From JBFXAM01 sp050184295 (GTDB taxonomy: Bacteria > Planctomycetota > Phycisphaerae > UBA1845 > Fen-1342), in NCBI GenBank assembly GCA_050184295.1, contig JBFXAM010000028.1, positions 1-45,267 on the forward strand: a stretch of DNA of 45,267 bases, written 5' to 3'. A program made the position numbers and the translations under genes. This document shows, one piece after another, positions 8,487 through 17,123 of this stretch (within the stretch, counting starts at the first letter, position 1; every line of letters starts with the position of its first letter). The notes beneath the pieces were generated by a model that was not told the origin of the DNA, did not search any database, and worked only from the letters and a program-made list of their open reading frames with translations.

Positions 8487-9704
8487 ATGGCATCAAGCGG
8501 GCCGCCTGCACAACCACGCGGGTGGAGGGAGTTCGGCCCGGCGTTCGGCGTCGCCAGGCGGCTGCGCTCGGCGTCGATGCTCGCCGGTTGTGCCGCGCTG
8601 CTCGCACTGCGCAGCGCGCTCGCAACCGACTACGCCGAGACCGAGCCGAACAACAGCAAGGGCCAGGCCAACACGATCGGCGGACTCGCCGCCGGCGACA
8701 CGATCACCGGCCTGACCACGAGCAACACCGGCGCGGGGCTCGACTACTTCCGCATCACGCCGGCGCCACTCGCTCCCGGCGTGTATCGTCACCGTCTTGC
8801 GCTCGCCTCGGCCACGCCCGGTCACGGCGCGACGCTTCGCGGCCGCTCGCAGGACGCCGGTGTCATCCTCAACGACGACCAGGCGGCGCTCACCGCCAGC
8901 TCCGTCACTACGCCGCCGCGGATGGTGCAGTGGTACGGCTTCGGGCGGAGCGAGCCCGTCGTTTACCGCGTGACGGGCGCCGCCGCGACGACCCAGCCGT
9001 ACGTCGCGACCCTTGAGACGGCGGCGCTTGCGGCGCCGAACCTCGGCGCGTTTGAGCCGGGGCCGTTGACGATCACCACGCGCTTCCAGAACCACAATAC
9101 CGACACCGACCTGTGGGTCTACGATGAACAGGGGAACCCGCTGGCGGGCTTCGGCAACGACGACGCGGCCGGCGGTGTGCTCCAGAGCACGCTGACGCGC
9201 GAGTTCGCCGACGGTGTCTATCACCTCGCGATCGGGCGGTTCAATCTGGCGAATCACCTCGCGAGCCCCGCCGACGACGCGTTTCGCGCCGGCGTTGTGC
9301 TCGATTTCGCGGGCGCGGCGCTGAGCAGCGGCGCAGGGCCGGACAACGACGTGTCGTTCGCCATCACCGACAGCACCGGCGTGCGACAGTTCGCGGCATT
9401 GCTGACCGAGCCGTTCGAGCTGGCGTGGTTCCGTTTCACCGTCGGCGTGCCGGCGGGCGCGTGCGACGGATACCTGCGTGGCGACGCGAACGGCGACGGG
9501 CGCGTGAACAACTTCGACATCGACGCGTTTGTGCTCGCGCTCGCGGACGAGGTCCAGTATCTCGCGGTCCACTGCGCCGACAATCCGGAGTGTCGGCGGT
9601 GCCGCGCGGATATGGACGGCGACGGCGATGTGCGGAACTTCGACATCGATCCGTTCGTCGCGTGTCTGGCCGCGGCGCCCGCAGAGGGCGAGCCGTGCCC
9701 GTGA
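8487..9704 (+). CDS. secreted protein with PPC-like N-terminus and dockerin-like tail
   Basis: 405 residues; GGAG lies 8 bases before the ATG. The N-terminal 45 residues contain an Arg-rich part and a hydrophobic part ending LRSALA, consistent with a signal peptide. The segment just after it (ETEPNNSKGQANTI) is typical of bacterial pre-peptidase C-terminal-like domains. The C-terminal 75 residues carry two EF-hand-like loops, DANGDGRVNNFDIDAFV and DMDGDGDVRNFDIDPFV, matching dockerin type I repeats with Ca ligands at positions 1, 3, 5 and 12. No catalytic motif is visible in the middle. The gene follows the seven-heme gene by 40 bases in the same direction and may share its transcript, though its function need not be redox. 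The same tail occurs in the gene at 29554-30345. Confidence 0.8.
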   Translation: MASSGPPAQPRGWREFGPAFGVARRLRSASMLAGCAALLALRSALATDYAETEPNNSKGQANTIGGLAAGDTITGLTTSNTGAGLDYFRITPAPLAPGVYRHRLALASATPGHGATLRGRSQDAGVILNDDQAALTASSVTTPPRMVQWYGFGRSEPVVYRVTGAAATTQPYVATLETAALAAPNLGAFEPGPLTITTRFQNHNTDTDLWVYDEQGNPLAGFGNDDAAGGVLQSTLTREFADGVYHLAIGRFNLANHLASPADDAFRAGVVLDFAGAALSSGAGPDNDVSFAITDSTGVRQFAALLTEPFELAWFRFTVGVPAGACDGYLRGDANGDGRVNNFDIDAFVLALADEVQYLAVHCADNPECRRCRADMDGDGDVRNFDIDPFVACLAAAPAEGEPCP

Positions 9705-9770
9705 GCGTGTTCGCGAAGCGCTCGACGCCGCACGGCGCCGGTGCTTCACTCCGGCGGCGCGAAATGACAT

Positions 9771-9776
9771 TACAAT
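9771..9776 (+). promoter_or_regulatory. -10 element placed for a leaderless transcript
   Basis: TACAAT, followed by only 7 bases before the GTG at 9784, and no ribosome site. Transcription would start at or next to the start codon. Confidence 0.4.
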
Positions 9777-9783
9777 CGGGGCC

Positions 9784-10290
9784 GTGAAGTCGCACATTCA
9801 CTATGAGGCCGCGTTCGAACACTATTTGCAAACCGAACAGATCGCGTATGTCGCGGTCGACGAATCCAAGAAGGCCGCCTTTCGCGACGCCAGGCTGAAG
9901 AGTTTCGACTTCATCGTCTACTCGCGTCACGACACCAACTGGCTGACCGACATCAAGGGCCGCCGCTGGGCGCCGCGCAAGGCTGGCGGACGCCCCACCT
10001 GGGAGAACTGGGCCACCCAGGCCGACCTCGACGCGCTGCGGCAATGGCAGGAAATCTTTGGCAGCGGCTTTCGCGCGATGCTGCTGTTTGCGTACTGGAT
10101 CGACCCGCAAATGCCCGACCCGCCCGCCGACCTCGTCCACATGTTTCGCGAACAGCGCTACGTCTTCGCCGGCGTGCCGCTCGACGACTACGTCGCGCAC
10201 GCCCGGCTGCGCTCGCCGAAGTGGGCGACGCTCAGCGTTCCAGTGGCGGCGTTCGGGGCGGCGGTGCGGCCGATCGCGCAGTGGGTCTGA
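9784..10290 (+). CDS. HYExAFE-family protein, possible PD-(D/E)XK nuclease fold
   Basis: 168 residues from GTG 9784, chosen because the family's N-terminal signature HYEAAFE then falls at residues 6-12. HYExAFE proteins are small and uncharacterised and, to my knowledge, restricted largely to planctomycetes. The sequence also shows the order of residues expected of a PD-(D/E)XK nuclease core: Glu8 or Glu12 in a first helix, Asp42 in FDFIV, Asp56-Ile-Lys58 in LTDIKG, and Gln87/Gln89 in a following helix. No signal peptide is seen, so it is cytoplasmic. No partner gene is adjacent in the same direction. The convergent serA gene ends 90 bases downstream. The nuclease idea is my inference from the motif layout; the family name is more secure. 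Confidence 0.75.
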   Translation: MKSHIHYEAAFEHYLQTEQIAYVAVDESKKAAFRDARLKSFDFIVYSRHDTNWLTDIKGRRWAPRKAGGRPTWENWATQADLDALRQWQEIFGSGFRAMLLFAYWIDPQMPDPPADLVHMFREQRYVFAGVPLDDYVAHARLRSPKWATLSVPVAAFGAAVRPIAQWV

Positions 10291-10301
10291 CGGTTTGGGA
10301 A

Positions 10302-10318
10302 CCGGGCGACTCGCCCGG
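10302..10318. terminator. GC-rich palindrome between convergent genes
   Basis: CCGGGCG-ACT-CGCCCGG forms a perfect 7-bp stem in the 90-base gap between two converging genes. There is no T-run, so it may act as a bidirectional barrier or be one of the dispersed palindromes of this genome. Confidence 0.4.
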
Positions 10319-10380
10319 CACTTGTTCCGGATGCCCGGCGCACTCGGCGCTCAACCGTGCACCGATCCGGAGGCCTTTCG

Positions 10381-11592
10381 CTAGTCCGACACCTCCATCA
10401 GCTCGACGCCCAGGACGTTCGGGTGCCCGGTGCGGATCGTGTTGAGCACGTCGGCGCTGGGGTGGCGGTCGAGGCGGATCTGGGCGCACGCGGAGTGTCC
10501 GCCGTCGTACACCACGTGGTCCATCTCCTCGACGTTGATTTCTTCCCGCGCGATGTGGTTGAACACGTGCGCCAGTCCGCCGGGCTTGTTGGCGAAGCGC
10601 ACGATGAGCAGGCAGGTGGCGCGCGGCTGAACCTGGAGGTTGACGCAGTTGGGCAGCTTGCCGCTGGCCTTGTACTGCGCGACGATCCGCACGGTTTCGG
10701 CGGCCACCGCGAGCTGCGCCTGCTCGGTCGATGCGCCGATGTGATGCGTCACGTACAGGTTGGGCACGTCGCGCAGCGGCGACTCGACGCTGGCGCCGTC
10801 GGCGGGCGGCTCGTTTTCGAATACGTCCAGCGCCGCCGCCCGAATCCGGCCGGTGCGCAGCGCCTGGACCAGCGCCTTCTCGTCGATCACGCTCGCGCGG
10901 CTGGTGTTGATCAGTACGGCGGTGGTCTTGAGCATTCCGAGGCGGCGTTCGTCGATGACGTGCGTGGTGCCCTCGCCGCCGGGCACGTGGACCGTGACGT
11001 AGTCCGAGTGCTTGAGCAGGTCGTCGAGCTCGACGCGCTTGGCGTGCGGGAAGTCCTGGAGCCGGCGCTGCCGGCCGAGGTGGTAGTAGAGCAGCTCCAT
11101 CTCGCACGCCAGCGCCCGCGCCGCCACCTCGGAACCGATCTGTCCCGCCCCGACGACCCCCAGCGTGCGCCCCTTCAGACCCAGCGCTTTGCTGTACTCC
11201 TTCTTGTTCCACTTGCCCGCGCGGAAGTCGATCACGTTGTCGGGGATGCGGCGGTCGAGCGCCACGATCAGGCCCATCACCAACTCCGCGACCGCGACCG
11301 AGTTCATGCCCGGGCAGTTCGAGACCATCACGCCGCGCTTCGACGCCGCCGCCAGGTCGATGTTGTCCACCCCCGACCCGGCCCGCACGACCACCCGCAG
11401 CCGATCGCTGGCCGAAAGCGCGTCGGCGTTGATCTTGGTCGAGCGGACGATGAGCGCATCGGGTTTGTACTCGGCGATGCGCGCGGCGAGCGCGTCGCCC
11501 TTCAGGCCGGTCTCCATGACGACGTCTTCGGCGAGCGTCTTGAGCTGGTCGATGCCCCAGCGTTCGAACTTGTCGACGATCAGGATCTTCAT
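10381..11592 (-). CDS. serA: D-3-phosphoglycerate dehydrogenase
   Basis: 403 residues. It oxidises 3-phosphoglycerate to 3-phosphohydroxypyruvate with NAD, the first step of serine synthesis, in the cytoplasm. The start at 11592 gives the family N-terminus MKILIVDKFE and has GGAG upstream; the frame is open for 28 more codons that look non-coding. Visible features are the Rossmann motif GVVGAGQIGSE, the catalytic-Arg region NTSRASVIDE, the His region THHIGAST, and a C-terminal ACT domain (about the last 80 residues, beginning CLLIVRFANKPGG), which in this family senses serine. The length and single ACT domain match the short E. coli-like form without an intervening domain. The gene stands alone and is divergent from the glycosyltransferase gene. 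Confidence 0.95.
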   Translation of the reverse strand: MKILIVDKFERWGIDQLKTLAEDVVMETGLKGDALAARIAEYKPDALIVRSTKINADALSASDRLRVVVRAGSGVDNIDLAAASKRGVMVSNCPGMNSVAVAELVMGLIVALDRRIPDNVIDFRAGKWNKKEYSKALGLKGRTLGVVGAGQIGSEVAARALACEMELLYYHLGRQRRLQDFPHAKRVELDDLLKHSDYVTVHVPGGEGTTHVIDERRLGMLKTTAVLINTSRASVIDEKALVQALRTGRIRAAALDVFENEPPADGASVESPLRDVPNLYVTHHIGASTEQAQLAVAAETVRIVAQYKASGKLPNCVNLQVQPRATCLLIVRFANKPGGLAHVFNHIAREEINVEEMDHVVYDGGHSACAQIRLDRHPSADVLNTIRTGHPNVLGVELMEVSD

Positions 11593-11824
11593 GAGCAGAC
11601 TCCGAAGGCGGCCGGGTGCCGGGGGCAATCGTGCCGCGCCGCCGTCCGCAACGGGCAATTCTAAGTCGCGTCGCAAGTTCCCGCGACCGCGCCGGACCGG
11701 CCCATCGATTGCCGCCCACGCGCTTGCCGTCGCCGGCGCCGCGGGGGAAGATCAACCGAAAGTTAACACCGGCTTCAAACGGCGCTGTTGGGATCGTTCC
11801 GCGCGGGGACGCACGGAGGTCGCG

Positions 11825-12922
11825 ATGCGCATGATTTACGGCATCCATGGATACGGCCGGGGACACGCGACACGCGCGCTGGCCGTTCTGCCCGAACTGC
11901 GCCGCCGGCACAAAGTGCGGATTCTCGCCGGGGGCGACGCGCACGATGCGCTGGCGGGCGAAGCCGACGTCGTGCGCATCCCGACCCTGGGCTACCACTA
12001 TCGCGCCAATGGCACGCGCTCAAACCTTCTGACGTTCACGCGCAACCTGCCCGGCGTCATCGATCTCATCGCGCACGGGCCGGCGTTTCAATTGGTGCGT
12101 GACGCGTTCCTCGATTTCCGGCCCGACGCCGTCATCTCCGACGCCGAGCCCTGGACCCACCGCGTCGCTGCGGAGCGCGGCGTGCCGCGGATCGGGTTCG
12201 ACCATTTCGGCGTGCTCGCGTACTGCTCGCCGCCGGTGGCGCCGCTGGACCGCGTCCGGTGCCAGCGTGACGCGTGGGTGTACCGCTGCCTGATGGGCGA
12301 TCCGCAGCGCGTCATCGTGTCCAGCTTCTACGACGCGCCGGCACGCCGTCCCGGCGTGTGCTTCGTCGGTCCGCTGCTGCGACCGGAAGTGTTCGAGGTT
12401 CGTGCGGCGCCCGGCGACGCGCTGCTGGCTTACTTCAACAAGGGCGCTCACCTCTTCAGCCCCCGCATCGAGGGCGCCTTGCGCCGGGCGGGCGCGCCGG
12501 TCATCGTCTATGGCACGCCGCGTCGCGGCGTCGATGGCAATCTCGATTTTCGACCGCCCAGCAACCGGGGGTTTCTCGAGGATCTCGCCGGCTGCCGGGC
12601 GGTCATCAGCACCGCGGGCAACCAGCTCGTCGGCGAGGCGCTGCACTTCGGCAAGCCGCTGCTGGTCGTGCCTGAAGACTGCGTCGAGCAGCGCATCAAC
12701 GCCCGCGCTGTCGAGCGGATGGGCATCGGCATGCGTGCCACGCAGAATGCGATCGGCGACGCCGTGCTCACCGAGTTCCTGCGCCGCCGCGAGACGTTCG
12801 CAGCCAACATCCGCCGCGCCGCGCGCGACGGGCGGCGTGAGTCGCTGGCGGCGTTGGAACGGTTTCTGTTCGAGCTCACCGGGATCGAAACCCCCGTCGA
12901 TCCGGCGGCGCGGGTCGCATGA
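11825..12922 (+). CDS. glycosyltransferase, MJ1255/MurG-like fold
   Basis: 365 residues; GGAGG (11815-11819) is 5 bases before the ATG. The N-terminus IYGIHGYGRGHATRALAV is the Gly-rich acceptor-side loop of GT-B glycosyltransferases such as MurG and the archaeal MJ1255 group. The C-terminal half has the donor-side pattern: GFLEDLAGCRAVISTAGNQLVGEA, then KPLLVVP and EQRINA, as in nucleotide-sugar binding loops. No membrane segment is seen. It likely transfers a sugar from a nucleotide-sugar to a lipid or polymer acceptor; the specific substrate cannot be told. Its stop overlaps the start of the radical-SAM gene (ATGA at 12919-12922), so the two are translationally coupled and probably act in one pathway. 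Confidence 0.8.
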   Translation: MRMIYGIHGYGRGHATRALAVLPELRRRHKVRILAGGDAHDALAGEADVVRIPTLGYHYRANGTRSNLLTFTRNLPGVIDLIAHGPAFQLVRDAFLDFRPDAVISDAEPWTHRVAAERGVPRIGFDHFGVLAYCSPPVAPLDRVRCQRDAWVYRCLMGDPQRVIVSSFYDAPARRPGVCFVGPLLRPEVFEVRAAPGDALLAYFNKGAHLFSPRIEGALRRAGAPVIVYGTPRRGVDGNLDFRPPSNRGFLEDLAGCRAVISTAGNQLVGEALHFGKPLLVVPEDCVEQRINARAVERMGIGMRATQNAIGDAVLTEFLRRRETFAANIRRAARDGRRESLAALERFLFELTGIETPVDPAARVA

Positions 12923-13989
12923 ATCCGGCCCGGCTCGCGTTGACGATCCTGCGAAACCGCGCCGGCGGAGTCCCGCGCCCAAGCTGGTGCACCTACCTGG
13001 TCTGCTATCGCTGCAACGCGCGCTGCAAGATGTGCGACTCGTGGCGGATGAAGCCCGGCGCCGAGCTCACGCCGGCCCAGGTCGAACTCGTCTTCCGAAA
13101 GCTCGGGCGGCTCGATGTCGTCCGATTGACCGGCGGCGAGCCGTTCCTGCGCGACGACTTTCCCGCGGTTGCCGACGCGGTCTGGCGCGTCTCGCGGCCG
13201 GACGTGCTGCATCTCACCACGAACGGCTCGTTCCCGGACCGGGTCGTCGCGTTTGTCGAGAACTTCGCGATGCCGCAGCGCTTGCGCTTCATGGTCTCGT
13301 TCGATGGGCTGCGCGCGGAGCACGACGCGAGCCGCGGACACGAGGTGCGCTTCGACACCGCGTTCGAAACGGTCCGCCGGCTCGCGGCGCTTCGAGCGCG
13401 CCGCGGCATTGAAGTCAGCGCCAATCACACGGTCATTTCGCCGCAATCGCTCGCCGACAACGCGGGGCTGCGGCGTGCGCTGTCGGCGATCGGCGTCGAG
13501 ACGCACTCGGTGCTCGCGTACGCCGACTCGGCGATGTACGGCGCGAAGCTGCACGGGAAGCGCGCCGAGCATCTGATCGTGCCCGCCGGCTATCCGCTGC
13601 ACCCGCGCCTCGCGGGCGCGGACGTGGGCGCGTTCGTCGACGCCGAGCTGGCGCGCGTGGGCGAGTTTCGCGACCGGCTGCTGCGCATCGGCAAACGCTA
13701 TTACCTGCGCGGGCTGCGCGCCCGGCTGCGCCACGAGCCGTCCCCGCGGCCGCATCCGCGCTGTGTCGCGCTGCGCAGCCACGTGCGCCTGCTGCCCGAC
13801 GGCAGCGTCCCCGTTTGTCAGTTCAACACCGAGCGCGTCGGCAACCTGCTGGAGCAATCGTTCGAGGAGCTCTGGGGCGGGTCGGCGGCGCAGTCGTCGC
13901 GCCGCTGGGTCGACGACTGTCCCGGCTGCTGGGCCGAGTGCGAGGTGATGCCGAGCGCGCTCTACACCGGCGACATTCTGCGCGGCTGA
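12919..13989 (+). CDS. radical SAM/SPASM-like protein
   Basis: 356 residues. The canonical 4Fe-4S motif CNARCKMC (Cys32, Cys36, Cys39) is followed by the SAM-binding TGGEPFL segment. A C-terminal Cys-rich part (CVALRSHVRLLPDGSVPVC, then CPGCWAEC) matches the SPASM arrangement that holds auxiliary Fe-S clusters in peptide- and sugar-modifying radical enzymes. It overlaps the glycosyltransferase stop by 4 bases. SPASM proteins act on peptides, on amine and sugar substrates, and in anaerobic sulfatase maturation. No small precursor peptide gene was found within several hundred bases, so a sugar or lipid target shared with the glycosyltransferase is as likely as a peptide. The converging gene ends 64 bases beyond the stop. 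Confidence 0.85.
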   Translation: MNPARLALTILRNRAGGVPRPSWCTYLVCYRCNARCKMCDSWRMKPGAELTPAQVELVFRKLGRLDVVRLTGGEPFLRDDFPAVADAVWRVSRPDVLHLTTNGSFPDRVVAFVENFAMPQRLRFMVSFDGLRAEHDASRGHEVRFDTAFETVRRLAALRARRGIEVSANHTVISPQSLADNAGLRRALSAIGVETHSVLAYADSAMYGAKLHGKRAEHLIVPAGYPLHPRLAGADVGAFVDAELARVGEFRDRLLRIGKRYYLRGLRARLRHEPSPRPHPRCVALRSHVRLLPDGSVPVCQFNTERVGNLLEQSFEELWGGSAAQSSRRWVDDCPGCWAECEVMPSALYTGDILRG

Positions 13990-14053
13990 CCGCGGGGCGG
14001 CGAGTGCGTGCCGCGACGGTCGCACGCCTCGGAACCCGGGACCTGGCGCGTGC

Positions 14054-15736
14054 TCAAATCACGTTCGTCGTCAGCGCGTGCCGAACTTCCTCGACGAGTT
14101 GCTCGACCTTGAACGGTTTATAGAGCACACCCGCGAGGCCTTCCTTGCTGGCGCGGACGATCGAGTGATTCGGGTCGTAGCCGAAACCGGTGATGAGGAT
14201 CACCGGGCAGTGCGGGTTGGCCTGCTTGACGGCGGAGTAGACCTGGTAGCCGTCCTTCTGGGGCATGCGGATGTCGGAGAGGACGAGGTCGAACGGCTGG
14301 GAGTGGATGATCGCGATCGCCTCGTCGCCGTCGCCGGCCATCACCGTGATCGCGCCGAGTTTGGTCAGCACTTCAGACACGGTTTCGCGGATCACGTCTT
14401 CGTCGTCGGCGACGAGGATGCGCTTGCCGTCGAGGATCGGGTCGCGGTCGGGGTTTTCGGGCACCAGGCCGCGCACGCCGGGCGCCTCGGTCACGCTGCG
14501 CAGCGAGCGTTTCACGCGATCGACGTCGTCGAGAATCGTGTGCAGGCGCTTGCGCAGATCGTCGTGCCCGATGTAGTCCTCGATCAGCGTCGACGCCTCG
14601 GTGACGATGTCGTTCAGCGGCGCCGCCAATTCGTTCGCGACGTCCGCCGCGATCTGCCCCGTTGTCGCGTAACGCTCCACCGCCAGCAGCCGCAGAATGT
14701 GCAGCGCGATCGCCACGTAACCGCCGAAAATCTCCGCGATCTGCCGGTCGTCCTCGGTGAACGCGGCGATCTGGTCGCTCTCCACGTTCAGGATGCCGAC
14801 GACCTGGTCGTGCAGCCGCAACGGAACCGTCAGCGACGAGCGCGCGTGCTCGATGCCCGGCAGATAGCGCGGATCCTTCGACACGTCGGGACAGATATAC
14901 GAGCGCCCCGTCGCCGCGACATAGCCGCTGATGCCGTTGCCCTCCGGCGCCGCGTACATCACCAGGCTCTTGGCTTCTTCGGACATGCCGCTGGCGAGTA
15001 CGGTTTCGAGGCGGTTGTTCTGGCGGTGGAGGACACGGACGTTGAAGTGGGTGAATCGCAGCAGGTCGCGACAGTACTCGATGATCTTCACCTCGAGCAG
15101 CGCGAGGCGCTCGCCCACGTCGAGCTGTCCGAGCGCCTCGGCGTCGAGCCGAACCAGTTCGCGCCCCGCCGACTCGATCGCGTCGATTTTTTCCTGCAAT
15201 CGGCGGGTGGAGGTGACATCGGACACCGCGACGATGAATTGCTGAATCTGTCCGTCCGGTCCCGCCAGTGGGGCGCACGTGACATCGAAATAGAAGTCCT
15301 GATCGACACTCACGCCGCGACGGCGCGAGCGCGGCGCGGGGGCGCTTCCGAGTTCGGCGACGAACTCGCTGCTGAGGCGCAGGCATGCGTCGCGGATGAC
15401 CTCGATCGCGCGGCCCGGGTAGCTGCGCAGCGCGGCGTTGCTCCAGGCGAGTTGGCCGGCGCGATCGAGCAGGCAGATGCCGAGCCCGAGGCCCTCGAGG
15501 ATGGCTTCGGCCCGCGCTTGTCCGGTGCCGTGCAGGAGCTTCGGGAACTCGGCGGCGTCGATCACGACCACGTCGCCGGCGTTGACGCGCAACGCCGCGA
15601 GCGCATCCGCGGCGCTGGCGACGGGTCGCACGGCGCCGACCTCGGCGAGGGCCGCGTAAAGGGCGGCATCGCGGTGGCCCGAGCCGCCCAACACCAGCAA
15701 CTGGCGAGCGGAGGCGGACGCATGCGGCGTCGTCAT
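14054..15736 (-). CDS. PAS-GAF-(degenerate DHp)-receiver signalling protein
   Basis: 560 residues from ATG 15736. N-terminal residues of about 10-65 resemble a receiver fold without clear acidic residues. PAS spans about 75-190 (LGICLLDRAGQLAWSN), a GAF domain about 205-355 (ending TVPLRLHDQVVGILNVESDQ), a DHp-like two-helix segment about 360-425, and a complete receiver 437-560 with Asp444/445, phosphoacceptor Asp488 (LSDIRMPQKDG), Thr516 and Lys540. The DHp-like segment reads GQIAADVANELAAPL where kinases have AHExxxPL: the phospho-His is Asn368. There is no HATPase domain. It therefore cannot be a normal histidine kinase and is probably a sensor or scaffold whose receiver takes phosphate from another kinase. 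It is cytoplasmic, with no membrane segment. No partner kinase is adjacent. Confidence 0.85.
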   Translation of the reverse strand: MTTPHASASARQLLVLGGSGHRDAALYAALAEVGAVRPVASAADALAALRVNAGDVVVIDAAEFPKLLHGTGQARAEAILEGLGLGICLLDRAGQLAWSNAALRSYPGRAIEVIRDACLRLSSEFVAELGSAPAPRSRRRGVSVDQDFYFDVTCAPLAGPDGQIQQFIVAVSDVTSTRRLQEKIDAIESAGRELVRLDAEALGQLDVGERLALLEVKIIEYCRDLLRFTHFNVRVLHRQNNRLETVLASGMSEEAKSLVMYAAPEGNGISGYVAATGRSYICPDVSKDPRYLPGIEHARSSLTVPLRLHDQVVGILNVESDQIAAFTEDDRQIAEIFGGYVAIALHILRLLAVERYATTGQIAADVANELAAPLNDIVTEASTLIEDYIGHDDLRKRLHTILDDVDRVKRSLRSVTEAPGVRGLVPENPDRDPILDGKRILVADDEDVIRETVSEVLTKLGAITVMAGDGDEAIAIIHSQPFDLVLSDIRMPQKDGYQVYSAVKQANPHCPVILITGFGYDPNHSIVRASKEGLAGVLYKPFKVEQLVEEVRHALTTNVI

Positions 15737-15801
15737 CGCGTGTTCATCCCAAGGCGGCAGCGCGCTCGGCGCATATTCCCTTCGACCTGGCAATGTGCGC
15801 A

Positions 15802-15807
15802 ATTATA
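15802..15807 (-). promoter_or_regulatory. -10 box for the PAS-GAF-receiver gene
   Basis: Perfect TATAAT on the minus strand (15807 to 15802), giving a leader of about 60 bases. No convincing -35 at 16-18 bases. A sigma54 reading was tested and rejected because the GG/GC spacing is wrong. Confidence 0.5.
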
Positions 15808-15956
15808 CCGTGGGTGCCAGCGGTCATGCACGCGGCGGCACGAGGCGCTTGCCCGGCGCAGCGTGCATCCCGCTCGCGGTTGCCGATCGAAACCCCCGTG
15901 CGCCAAGCACGGGGCCGGTGGTAGCGCGTCAGTTTCGTGAGAACGTGAATTTGAAA

Positions 15957-16023
15957 GGGTGGTACGGGCGAGACGCCTGCGCCACCCAGACCAACATGAA
16001 CGGGCGAGACGCCCGTGCCACCC
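15957..16023. repeat. two copies of a REP-like palindrome
   Basis: Copy 1 (15957-15987) and copy 2 (about 15998-16023) share the core ACGGGCGAGACGCC followed by GTGCCACCC or a close variant. The core folds as a hairpin, CGGGCG-AGA-CGCCCG in copy 2. They lie in the 472-base gap 15737-16208, which otherwise shows only the promoter at 15802 and no supported ORF. Such elements are dispersed in many planctomycete genomes. Confidence 0.7.
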
Positions 16024-16208
16024 GGATCAAACTGACTCACTACCGGGCCGGTCCCGCCGCTTGGCGCATCGGGTTCCGACGCGCAGCCATTGCAACCTGG
16101 AATGGGATGTACGCGCCGGCCACACCTCGCCGTGAACACGGCCTGCTGCGGCTGAGCGGACGCCGGGATTACGGGACGCCCCTTTCATACTACGACATTG
16201 GGCGAAGC

Positions 16209-17123
16209 TCACTTCGACGCGCCGCGTTGCTTTAGCATGGCCTGCCGCGCCGCCTCAAGTTGTTCGCGCTCGGCGTCGGAAAGCGCCGCGAAGCCTTCGC
16301 GACTGATCTTTGCGAGGATGGGGTCGATGTCGGGCAGGGGGGACGGCGTGGGCGTTGCCGGTGTGGTTTGGGGGTGTGCGCTGACCTTCGAACGCTGCGA
16401 TGCGACCGCGGCGATCGCCCGGAGCGGCGATTTGCGCGGAACGATCTCGGCATCGGGAAGCTCGACGGATTCGCGCCGCGGGATGCTGCGGCGCTCGACG
16501 AATTCGCCGGTCATCACCCCGGCGGCAATCGCGCCCAGCCACGCCGCCGCCCCAACGCCTGAGAACGCGATCAGCAGCAGGATTGCAAGCATGACCGCAG
16601 CGGCGATGAGATGGGGGAGGCGGATGGTTCGGCCGAGGAGCTCCATGGTTTCGTCCGATAAGGATCGACGAAACGAGATCAACCAGGCGGCGATGGCGCC
16701 GATCGGGGAGTCGAGTACGACGCCGGCGAAGTTCGGTCGCCACATCGCGATCGCGTAATACGCGGCCCCGGCGGCCAGGTTGCCGAGAAAATAGAGCGCG
16801 AGCATCCGGTGGGCGCCGTCGCGTTCCTCGATCCGCGACCCGATCGCCCACAGTGCGTAGACGGTCAGGAGCAGCGAGACGATGTTGCCGGTCGCATAAG
16901 CGTGGGTCAGCACCGCGAGCGGGCGGGCGCTCTCGCCGGACAGCGCGAGCGAAGCACCGAGTCCGGGTGCACCGTCGAGATGGAACATCAGCAGCAGAAA
17001 AAAGGCGGCGGCATGCACGACGATCAGGATCGTCGCGACACGCGTTCGGCCGCCCAGGCCGAGTCGCGCCAGCGCGCCGTCGCCGCGCGCCGGGTGAGAA
17101 TAGTCGCGATCGTGCCAGCCCAT
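16209..17123 (-). CDS. rhomboid-family membrane protein lacking catalytic residues
   Basis: 304 residues from ATG 17123, chosen because planctomycete rhomboids typically begin with a similar M-G-x-x-DRDY string (here MGWHDRDYS). About six hydrophobic segments are seen, the first near ATILIVVHAAAFFLLLMF. The segment ALWAIGSRIEERDGAHRMLALYFLGN is the usual rhomboid L1/TM2-TM3 region. The C-terminal DIDPILAKISREGFAALSD is the DUF6576-type tail often found after bacterial rhomboids. Where active rhomboids have GASG, this one has SPIGAI, so the nucleophilic Ser is Ile. Where TM6 has AHLGG, it has AWLGA, so the His is Trp. It is therefore predicted to be a pseudoprotease that binds membrane proteins without cleaving them. 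It is divergent from the CHAD gene. Confidence 0.8.
   Translation of the reverse strand: MGWHDRDYSHPARGDGALARLGLGGRTRVATILIVVHAAAFFLLLMFHLDGAPGLGASLALSGESARPLAVLTHAYATGNIVSLLLTVYALWAIGSRIEERDGAHRMLALYFLGNLAAGAAYYAIAMWRPNFAGVVLDSPIGAIAAWLISFRRSLSDETMELLGRTIRLPHLIAAAVMLAILLLIAFSGVGAAAWLGAIAAGVMTGEFVERRSIPRRESVELPDAEIVPRKSPLRAIAAVASQRSKVSAHPQTTPATPTPSPLPDIDPILAKISREGFAALSDAEREQLEAARQAMLKQRGASK

Noticed and set aside
15785..15830. Sigma54 promoter (TGGCAC ... TTGC)
   Set aside because: The GG-GC distance is 18 rather than 12 bases; a perfect TATAAT is the better reading.
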